From positions 1 through 11,078 of the forward strand of contig PBVO01000116.1 of the NCBI GenBank assembly GCA_002729015.1: a DNA stretch of 11,078 nt. Direction: 5' to 3'. Below the pieces are notes generated by a model, which did no database searches, was not told the DNA's origin, and saw only the letters and a program-made list of their open reading frames with translations. Origin of the DNA: Candidatus Poribacteria bacterium. GTDB lineage: Bacteria; Poribacteria; WGA-4E; UBA9662. Below are positions 7,001 through 11,078 of the stretch, one piece after another; the stretch's first letter is position 1, and each line of letters starts with the position of its first letter. Made by a program: the position numbers and the translations under genes.

Positions 7001-7907
7001 CTGATTTACCAAAATGCATTTGTTGGGCTTGATTATCAATGCTTTCTATGTTTTTGTACAGAATTGAATTAACTAAGAGTAGATCAGAATTACTACAAAA
7101 AATTCCACCACCAAACATCGCTTGATTATCGGTTATCGTATTACAATTTAGAAACATCAGTGAATCTGACCAGCAAAGTACACCTCCTCCATAATCAGCC
7201 TGATTACTGGAAATAACAGTATTAGTTACTACAACTGAGGCCTGCGTTGAAAAAACTCCACCACCAGTCTCAGCCTTATTATTAGTAATTTGGCAACCAG
7301 TGATAGTTGGTGTTCCCTGATGTGCTTGGATCCCGCCACCACCTTTAGCATGATTTTCCAAAATCAAACAGTTACTAATCATGGCATCTGAATCTTGGCA
7401 GAAGATTCCTCCTCCTGCTGCGGCCACATTTTGGGTTAGAATGCAACTGATAATCGTTGGGGAAGCGGAGATACAATAAATGCCTCCACCGTTGTCGTTT
7501 ACGACATTACCGTTCCGGATAGTAAAACCATTTAATACAGAACTCTGACTCTCCTGGTTCTGGAATAAGAAACCTCGGCTGGAACTAATCTTTTGGCAGT
7601 CGATAATACAATATTGAGCTCCATTAGCAGACTTAACTGTGATGGACTTACCCTTGAAATCTAGATTAACATTACCTAACCCTGTATAAATTCCGTCGGC
7701 TACTAGAACTGTATCTCCGTTTGCGCTCAGATCTATAGCTGCTTGTATCGTTAGTTGCTGTTGTGGAACTTGAATCGTCTTTGAGTATACTTCGTCGGCT
7801 AGTAATGATAAACAAACCGAAAGGTAAGCTATTATCCTGATAAATTGGGAGAGAAGGTGGAACCGAGAACTAAAATGTTGTTTGGTAATCGGTATCTTGG
7901 GGTACAT
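4038..7907 (-). CDS. Large secreted protein: beta-helix, cyclophilin, Ig-like, dockerin-like and PNPFNP C-terminal domains
   Basis: A protein of 1289 residues, probably exported and surface-anchored or released. Residues 1-42 form a signal peptide: basic N-region, hydrophobic core IIAYLSVCLSLLA, likely cut after VYS. Residues 45-395 are a pectin-lyase-like right-handed beta-helix ending in a choice-of-anchor-Q-like DLGAYE. Residues 409-561 are a complete cyclophilin-type peptidyl-prolyl isomerase, with FHR (catalytic Arg454), QGG (462-464), GSQFYI and LDGSYTAFG. Residues 565-656 and 663-753 are two invasin/Big-type Ig-like domains, each with SLPADGKS. Residues 760-867 and two modules at 871-975 and 976-1078 are further beta-sandwich-like regions. 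Residues 1085-1138 are a dockerin-like pair of calcium loops. Residues 1197-1289 form a FlgD/T9SS-type C-terminal domain opening YPNPFNPETW. Six bases separate it from the HAD gene, so they are coupled. The Shine-Dalgarno sequence is weak. Role unknown; adhesion or extracellular protein folding are guesses. Confidence 0.9.
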   Translation of the reverse strand: MYPKIPITKQHFSSRFHLLSQFIRIIAYLSVCLSLLADEVYSKTIQVPQQQLTIQAAIDLSANGDTVLVADGIYTGLGNVNLDFKGKSITVKSANGAQYCIIDCQKISSSRGFLFQNQESQSSVLNGFTIRNGNVVNDNGGGIYCISASPTIISCILTQNVAAAGGGIFCQDSDAMISNCLILENHAKGGGGIQAHQGTPTITGCQITNNKAETGGGVFSTQASVVVTNTVISSNQADYGGGVLCWSDSLMFLNCNTITDNQAMFGGGIFCSNSDLLLVNSILYKNIESIDNQAQQMHFGKSGQPIVVDISYSLIQGGKTSVITDETVTLKWGTGNINADPKFVNPTTGDYRLQDESPAIGSGIKDESMPTVDIEGQDRPFPSQTQPDLGAYEHGRGQRLETQPIETETFPDVLIDTSKGKIRLTVYPESAPLTVQNFYKLIRQQFYDGLTFHRYVPLFVIQGGCPLGNGTGGPGWTIKGEFQDPKLKAKMPEHTRGVLAMARSTHPDSAGSQFYICLADVPHLDGSYTAFGRVVGEGMTVVDELRQGDKMLSVRLMEEVTEVLLPTKMTITPQKNSLPADGKSVTPIDITILDQNGNGLANQKIELETSLGYVSLVEDHEDGTYTIKYTAGTEKGQENLIVKTDGPIGMSLIRLTEPMRPMKMKVVVTDRSLPADGKSTTKVEISIFDQMDKGLAGQQIEMLATTGTLTDLVDNGNGTYTATYISGTEIGSAQLSLKTDNEQLSQVTVRLFEPIVLSKGEFKVEIENPVQSVQIGDQPQTEITVLAKDGFSDTVFLFLAGLPKGISAQIQPLSVVINEENKQASAMLQLTISPDAETTGRAFILLATGSDTGQTRRKQMTVIVSPSTKPFTLMDLKITPTDPTVGQSVLISAHLTIQPIKTIVSPLPKVDQLSLKLLLADPHEKSIQHRAQTNAEGKIEFWQLVENSGRWKVSAHFDGTDLIKPIVKETTFLTESAETNLKWGTPAKITLGQEVKISGYLRLKNSPHTGIVNQFVDLTAFLPETSETITFRVQTNMDGYFEQPVLADQAGIWELTVNWPGNRNYQKSNNHRQLSVILPSKKPELVGDANGDGMTNIFDLVMVAGQFGLTGPNLAGDINKDNLINIFDLVLVANNFGQALSGAPNQINLTLTSQQTNRLAKVIKQLQNKINLSVIEAGILELLIHFVQQQTPDVTKLLTNYPNPFNPETWIPFQLSNNSIVTITIYSIEGYLVRQFNLGQKLAGRYLSQKQAVYWNGKSQTGESMGSGTYFYQLQAGDYIEVRKMLILK
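4041..4319 (-). other. Encoded PNPFNP/FlgD-like C-terminal sorting-type domain
   Basis: The last 93 residues of the secreted protein contain YPNPFNPETWIPFQL, an ITIYSIEG strand, GTYFYQLQAGD and the terminal RKMLILK. This is the pattern of FlgD Ig-like / type A sorting-like C-terminal domains. In Bacteroidota similar tails direct type IX secretion. The ETWIPFQL version is one I associate with Poribacteria, where the export route is not established. Confidence 0.8.
4494..4655 (-). repeat. Encoded dockerin-like pair of EF-hand calcium loops
   Basis: Two near-identical segments of the secreted protein, GDANGDGMTNIFDLVMVAGQ and GDINKDNLINIFDLVLVANN, lie 29 residues apart. Each has calcium-ligand spacing at loop positions 1, 3, 5, 9 and 12: Asp1088, Asn1090, Asp1092, Asn1096 and Asp1099, then Asp1117, Asn1119, Asp1121, Asn1125 and Asp1128. 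This is the type I dockerin signature. Dockerins bind cohesins in cellulosomes, but isolated dockerin-like modules are common in other bacteria. No cohesin is in the window. Confidence 0.85.
5649..6215 (-). repeat. Encoded tandem pair of invasin/Big-type Ig-like domains
   Basis: Residues 565-656 and 663-753 of the secreted protein are diverged copies of one module. Each has SLPADGKS about ten residues in, then an IDITILDQ / VEISIFDQ strand, GLA.Q.IE, DGTYT / NGTYT, GTE.G, and a final LTEP / LFEP. They match bacterial Ig-like (Big_1, invasin) domains, which usually act as rigid spacers or adhesive stalks. Confidence 0.8.
6225..6683 (-). other. Encoded cyclophilin-type peptidyl-prolyl isomerase domain
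   Basis: Residues 409-561 of the secreted protein form a full-length cyclophilin fold. Active-site residues follow the human CypA pattern: Arg454 (Arg55), Phe459 (Phe60), Gln462 (Gln63) and Gln513 (Gln111), within FHR, FVIQGG and GSQFYI. The CypA Trp121 position is His523 and the His126 position is Tyr528, as in many bacterial cyclophilins; loss of the Trp usually means weak cyclosporin binding. Catalytic activity is therefore plausible. Confidence 0.9.
7038..7490 (-). repeat. Encoded beta-helix repeat, six turns of 25-26 residues
   Basis: Six consecutive turns of the secreted protein begin with GGG[IV] at residues 140, 165, 190, 215, 240 and 266. Each reads roughly GGGIxC-x(5)-xIxxCxIxxNxA. 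The regular period is what a right-handed parallel beta-helix needs. Cys or small residues recur at two fixed positions of each turn: Cys145, Cys170, Ala195, Ser220, Cys245, Cys271, and Cys155, Cys180, Cys205, Thr230, Cys255, Ser281. Confidence 0.9.
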
Positions 7908-7913
7908 CTGCTG

Positions 7914-8780
7914 TTATGATAATAGGTGCTTTTCTAAGGTCTTGGCTAATCCGTCTTGGTCATTTCGAGCGGTCAGTTCGAAGCCAAGTTTGGACCCAAT
8001 CTGTTGTAATTCAGGATCAGCATTTCCCATTAGGACTCCTATACCAGCATATTGCAACATGTCTAAGTCATTATAATTATCACCAATGGCCAATACCGAT
8101 CGGTGGTCAATACCACTTTGGTCCGCCCAAAACTTGAGTGGTCCACTTTTTCCAGCCTGTGAATTTGCGATGCTAAAAAAAGATCGGTTGGGGTTGGGCA
8201 CAGTCGCCACAATCGTTTTGATTGTTGATCCAAAACACTGCTCAAAAACCTGAGAGGTCTCTTTTGTCTCTTTGGCTGGGATTACACATACGACCTCGAT
8301 GATTTGTCCCGTGATCTGTCGGCTAAGATCATCAAAAAAGCAGGTGTTCGTCTGACTTTCCTCTAAATAAGCTATGGTTTCCTGATCATGTAAATAATCT
8401 GTTTTCATAGATTCAAAAGGTTCTACTAAAACTCGACAATTATCAGCAACACTTTCAAATACGATCGGATATAAACCTCTTGACTTTGCGAAATCTACCA
8501 CCGATTTGGCAATTTCTAAATCTAATAAACAATGATACAGAAATTCACCATTGAAACGTTTTAACAGGATGCCATTGTGACAAGAAAGAATGAGATCTTG
8601 TAAACCAAGAGGTATAACTTTTTCTCTGGCTGTCCAAAATCGTCGACCAGTTGAGATTATTATTTGAATGTCTAAATTGGCAATTGCTTCCATTGCCGTC
8701 TTAGTTCGAGGTGTAATTTCCCCGTTTGGATCAAGTAACGTACCATCTATGTCGATAGCCACCAGTTTGATCCGGCTCAC
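7914..8780 (-). CDS. Cof-type HAD-IIB family hydrolase (small-molecule phosphatase)
   Basis: A 288-residue cytoplasmic HAD phosphatase of the Cof/YbiV/YidA group. These typically dephosphorylate sugar phosphates, nucleotides or flavin and pyridoxal phosphates with broad specificity. Motif I is DIDGT (residues 10-14; nucleophile Asp10, acid/base Asp12), motif II ISTGR (Thr44), motif III probably Lys211 in GKSGPLKF, and motif IV GDNYND (233-238). The long insertion between motifs II and III is the type IIB cap that selects substrate. I chose the GTG at 8780: it overlaps the upstream stop codon as GTGA, has AAGGTGGAG seven bases upstream, and places VSRIKLVAIDIDGT at the usual distance from the N-terminus. 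An ATG at 8813 would add eleven residues unlike the family. The secreted-protein gene follows after six bases. Family secure, substrate unknown. Confidence 0.92.
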   Translation of the reverse strand: MSRIKLVAIDIDGTLLDPNGEITPRTKTAMEAIANLDIQIIISTGRRFWTAREKVIPLGLQDLILSCHNGILLKRFNGEFLYHCLLDLEIAKSVVDFAKSRGLYPIVFESVADNCRVLVEPFESMKTDYLHDQETIAYLEESQTNTCFFDDLSRQITGQIIEVVCVIPAKETKETSQVFEQCFGSTIKTIVATVPNPNRSFFSIANSQAGKSGPLKFWADQSGIDHRSVLAIGDNYNDLDMLQYAGIGVLMGNADPELQQIGSKLGFELTARNDQDGLAKTLEKHLLS

Positions 8781-10054
8781 CTGCGATCTCCACCTTCGAT
8801 AGCCGATTTCCATTTCGGATCTAAGGCTGGTTGTTCAGTATTCATCTCATTGTTACTATTCTGTTGTACTTTTTGCTTTAAGATTGGGTAAGAATCGACT
8901 GATGGCGGATCAAATTGACTATTAGGAATAACACGTTCTAAAGCCTTTCGAATGGCGGGAGCTAATCGCAAGGCTTTCTGCTCTGCTAATATTTTTTCAC
9001 GTTTTTTAAAGTCTGGCATTACCGAGTCTGCAAATAATTTTAAAGAGTCACAAATATCTGAGTGTTGGTTATTACCCGCTTGCTGTAGAAAAATAACTTG
9101 GTCAACTCCAGCGATTTCAAACTTTTCTAGATGCTCTCTCAATTGGGCTGGTGTACCTAAACCGCCCCGGCTGTTTTTCTGACCCGAAGATTCTTGTTTT
9201 TGAAAGTTCTGCCAGATGTCGGTTTGGCCTGGAACATGAGATCCATTAATGTAGTAGTGGGCTAAGGCAAATTGAAAAAAACGAAACCCCTCCAATCCTC
9301 TTTTTAAAGCAGTTTGTTCATCTTCGTGACATGAAAAACCTGTTACCATAGCAACATTTGGGTTAACTGTTTGACCTATTGGTTCACATTCAGTCTCGAA
9401 AACGTGATAGTAGTCATCAACCCAGTTCTTAGCTTCTTCAGGATCGACGAAGGCAAAAGTCAAAGCTCCAATGCCATTTTTAGCAGCGAACTTAATGGTT
9501 TCTCGACTAGAACAAGCAATCCAAATAGGTGGGTGTGGCTTCTGTAATGGCTTGGGAACTACATTTCGCGGTGGCATAGAAAAGTAAGTACCTTGATAAC
9601 CCTGATAAGGATCTTGAGTCATCATTTTAGCTGTTTCTCTAACAGATTCGGTCCACATGTCCCGTTTTTTGGCTGGATCCAAACCGAAAGCTTCAAGTTC
9701 GATTCGGGACGCTGATTCACCTGTCCCCCAGTCCACTCGACCATTTGAGACCAGATCTAACGTAGCCAGCCGTTCTGCGATACGAGCTGGATGGTTATAA
9801 GCAGGTGGATGCAGAATAATCCCGTGGCCCATTCGGATTTGTTTCGTACGTTGACTACATGCACCCAAAAAAACTTCCGGCGCTGATGAGTGCGAATATT
9901 CCTCTAAAAAATGGTGCTCTACTTCCCAGACGTAGTCGAAGCCGAGCCGATCGGCTAATTCTACTTGCTTAAGCGCATTTTGAAACAGCTGGTGCTCAGA
10001 TTCTTTAACCCAAGGTCGAGGAATCTGATGCTCATAAAAAAGACCAAACTTCAT
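8777..10054 (-). CDS. LLM-class flavin-dependent oxidoreductase (luciferase-like monooxygenase)
   Basis: A 425-residue protein of the bacterial luciferase superfamily, which uses reduced FMN (or F420) to oxygenate or reduce organic substrates in the cytoplasm. The N-terminus MKFGLFYEHQIPRPW is the first TIM-barrel strand. It is followed by ADRLGFDYVWEVEHHF, RMGHGIILHPPAYNHPARIAE, the typical LVSNGRVDWGTGES, and PKPLQKPHPPIWIACSS, all standard landmarks of the family. It is longer than usual because residues beyond about 390 form a polar tail (QQNSNNEMNTEQ) with no recognised domain. The substrate cannot be told from sequence; alkanes, sulfonates, aldehydes and terpenes are all used within the family. 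The ATG at 10054 fits the family start, although only a weak GAAGTAAG precedes it. The stop codon overlaps the HAD start, so the two are coupled. Confidence 0.93.
   Translation of the reverse strand: MKFGLFYEHQIPRPWVKESEHQLFQNALKQVELADRLGFDYVWEVEHHFLEEYSHSSAPEVFLGACSQRTKQIRMGHGIILHPPAYNHPARIAERLATLDLVSNGRVDWGTGESASRIELEAFGLDPAKKRDMWTESVRETAKMMTQDPYQGYQGTYFSMPPRNVVPKPLQKPHPPIWIACSSRETIKFAAKNGIGALTFAFVDPEEAKNWVDDYYHVFETECEPIGQTVNPNVAMVTGFSCHEDEQTALKRGLEGFRFFQFALAHYYINGSHVPGQTDIWQNFQKQESSGQKNSRGGLGTPAQLREHLEKFEIAGVDQVIFLQQAGNNQHSDICDSLKLFADSVMPDFKKREKILAEQKALRLAPAIRKALERVIPNSQFDPPSVDSYPILKQKVQQNSNNEMNTEQPALDPKWKSAIEGGDRR
8788..8796 (-). promoter_or_regulatory. Ribosome binding site supporting the GTG start of the HAD gene
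   Basis: AAGGTGGAG on the minus strand, inside the last codons of the monooxygenase gene and seven bases before GTG at 8780. It supports translational coupling through the GTGA overlap and argues against the ATG at 8813. Confidence 0.55.
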
Positions 10055-10128
10055 AAGCTTACTTCGATCGCCCTAATCTTTTTTCTTTTAATTCGAATTC
10101 AAATGTCGTTCAAAAATTTTGGATTATT

Positions 10129-10635
10129 TTATTCTACTTTTTTGTCTTGTATTATGGCTTTTGTGGAGATTTGGGGCAGAGACGGTTCAGCTTTCTGACC
10201 TCTTGAAAACAAATCAAATCGATTTAAGCAGAAGGCTAAGAGCCAACCTACTAATCCAGCAAGTGCTCCAAATGATACAGCTATACCTAGCCCCCTCGGT
10301 GTAGCTACTTTTTCCAGTGTTTTTTGACCAAGTTCAATGCTAATTTGGTCTGGGCAAGTGAGTGTGATTTTATGTTGATCCTTATTCTGTTCATAAGCAA
10401 GTCGGGGAGCATAAACGCCACTGGACTCTAGGGTGACAAAGCTATGGCCGTTGTTCAATTTTAGCTGTTTTTTTTGCCATTTTCGCGTCTTCTCCCAGAT
10501 GATTTCAGCTTGTGATTCACCATTGTCATCGTCTATTTTCCTAAAGGAAACTCTTTTCAGAAGTTCCTCGTTAATTTGTACTACTATATTACTGATTCGA
10601 GAAATGGACTTTAGCCAACCCTCATCTTGCCGCAT
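10129..10635 (-). CDS. Hypothetical protein with one membrane segment
   Basis: I do not recognise this 168-residue protein. Residues 1-110 are polar and soluble-looking, with many Lys, Glu and Asp and alternating strands (HKITLTCPDQISIEL) that suggest a small alpha/beta or beta-rich domain. Residues 115-137 form a single glycine-rich hydrophobic helix (GLGIAVSFGALAGLVGWLLAF). A short basic and polar tail of about 30 residues follows. There is no N-terminal signal peptide, so it would be anchored near its C-terminus; orientation is ambiguous because basic residues flank both sides. The ATG at 10635 has AGGTGA seven bases upstream, a good reason to believe it is translated. It lies 42 nt after the Gfo/Idh gene and 74 nt before the monooxygenase, consistent with one operon. 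Function unknown. Confidence 0.65.
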   Translation of the reverse strand: MRQDEGWLKSISRISNIVVQINEELLKRVSFRKIDDDNGESQAEIIWEKTRKWQKKQLKLNNGHSFVTLESSGVYAPRLAYEQNKDQHKITLTCPDQISIELGQKTLEKVATPRGLGIAVSFGALAGLVGWLLAFCLNRFDLFSRGQKAEPSLPQISTKAIIQDKKVE

Positions 10636-10677
10636 TATTTGTCACCTACGGTTTACGAAGCGAGAAAAATTATAACA

Positions 10678-11078
10678 TTAACCTTCAGGCACTTCAAAAT
10701 TAGTCCCGCGCCTAATTTCCGTCATCACCCTTAGAACTTCCCTAACAGATTGAGGAGTAACATATACCTTAGCATCTTCTTGTAAAACAGCAGTTACATT
10801 ATCGTAGAAATTACCGATATTTGGACCTTGGGCGGGAACTATTTTCTCTTGCCAATCGATAGGCTTAGTACTAGAACCATAGGCCCGATCTTTTGCAGCG
10901 CCTTCAACTACCACGACTTCACCAGCTTCAGATGGGTCAAACCAGCGGATGGTTGATTGTTTCCCATCATTGGTTAATGTACCTGTGGTTCCACACAAAA
11001 TCCAAGCTGGTAACTGAGTCGCAATATTTTGAGCACTGGTAACTTCCATATCAGCCGTACAACCGTTGTCCGCTTTCA
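10678..11078 (-). CDS. Gfo/Idh/MocA-type oxidoreductase, C-terminal fragment (cut by window edge)
   Basis: The open frame continues to the window edge, so the true start lies outside; the internal ATG at 11049 is not the start. The 132 visible residues begin ADNGCTADMEVTSAQN and continue with PAWILCGTTGTLTNDG, TIRWFDPSEA, GPNIGNFYDNV and YVTPQSVREVLRVM. This is the C-terminal alpha/beta domain of Gfo/Idh/MocA dehydrogenases. The strand on which the substrate sits is followed by the glycine turn (GTTGTL), and the last helix carries SVREVLRVM. The nucleotide-binding half is missing here, so substrate and cofactor cannot be judged. It heads the group of minus-strand genes and is followed after 42 nt by the hypothetical membrane protein. 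It is not the other half of the 1-91 fragment: the two lie at opposite ends of the window in the same orientation and the intervening DNA is intact. Confidence 0.85.
   Translation of the reverse strand, partial: KADNGCTADMEVTSAQNIATQLPAWILCGTTGTLTNDGKQSTIRWFDPSEAGEVVVVEGAAKDRAYGSSTKPIDWQEKIVPAQGPNIGNFYDNVTAVLQEDAKVYVTPQSVREVLRVMTEIRRGTNFEVPEG

Noticed and set aside
7814..7824. LSVC in the signal peptide as a lipoprotein lipobox
   Set aside because: Val immediately before the Cys does not fit the lipobox, which needs Gly, Ala or Ser there, and the Cys lies inside the hydrophobic core.
8781..8813. ATG at 8813 as the HAD gene start
   Set aside because: It adds eleven residues not expected in the family and a 37-nt overlap, whereas GTG at 8780 gives a GTGA overlap with a ribosome binding site.

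Overview
All recognisable genes lie on the minus strand, so transcription runs from high to low coordinates. The DNA is visibly AT-rich. The best lineage clue is the C-terminus of the large secreted protein (4038-7907). It carries a PNPFNPETWIPFQL block, a GTYFY.L.AGD stretch and a final RKMLI.K, downstream of a dockerin-like module. From memory, this layout is typical of Candidatus Poribacteria and related uncultured, often marine or sponge-associated, bacteria. That assignment is inference; the AT-richness is a reason for caution.

Layout in transcription order. (1) 11078-10678: C-terminal part of a Gfo/Idh/MocA-type oxidoreductase, cut by the window edge. (2) 10635-10129: a 168-residue protein of unknown function with one membrane segment. 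(3) 10054-8777: a luciferase-like flavin-dependent monooxygenase. (4) 8780-7914: a Cof-type HAD phosphatase whose GTG start overlaps the previous stop codon (GTGA). (5) 7907-4038: a 1289-residue secreted multidomain protein: signal peptide, parallel beta-helix with regular 25-residue turns, cyclophilin-type prolyl isomerase, several Ig-like domains, two dockerin-like calcium loops and a PNPFNP/FlgD-like C-terminal domain. Genes 3-5 are coupled (4-nt overlap, then a 6-nt gap), and genes 1-5 may form one transcription unit.

After a 105-nt gap comes a phosphonate-catabolism group: (6) 3932-2874, a zinc alcohol dehydrogenase of the phosphonate-associated type (HpnZ-like); a 489-nt stretch with no convincing gene; (7) 2384-1254, an FAD amine oxidoreductase of the phosphonate-associated TIGR03364 type, apparently starting at TTG; (8) 1252-386, phosphonoacetaldehyde hydrolase (phnX), one base after gene 7. 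The likely logic is that an FAD enzyme and/or the dehydrogenase produces phosphonoacetaldehyde from an aminoalkyl- or hydroxyethyl-phosphonate, and PhnX splits it to acetaldehyde and phosphate. The usual transaminase PhnW is not in the window. (9) At 91-1 a second Gfo/Idh/MocA oxidoreductase begins and runs off the edge.

No tRNA, rRNA, CRISPR array, insertion sequence or convincing rho-independent terminator was seen. The most unusual item is the architecture of the secreted protein. The most useful functional hypothesis is a transaminase-independent phosphonate route.
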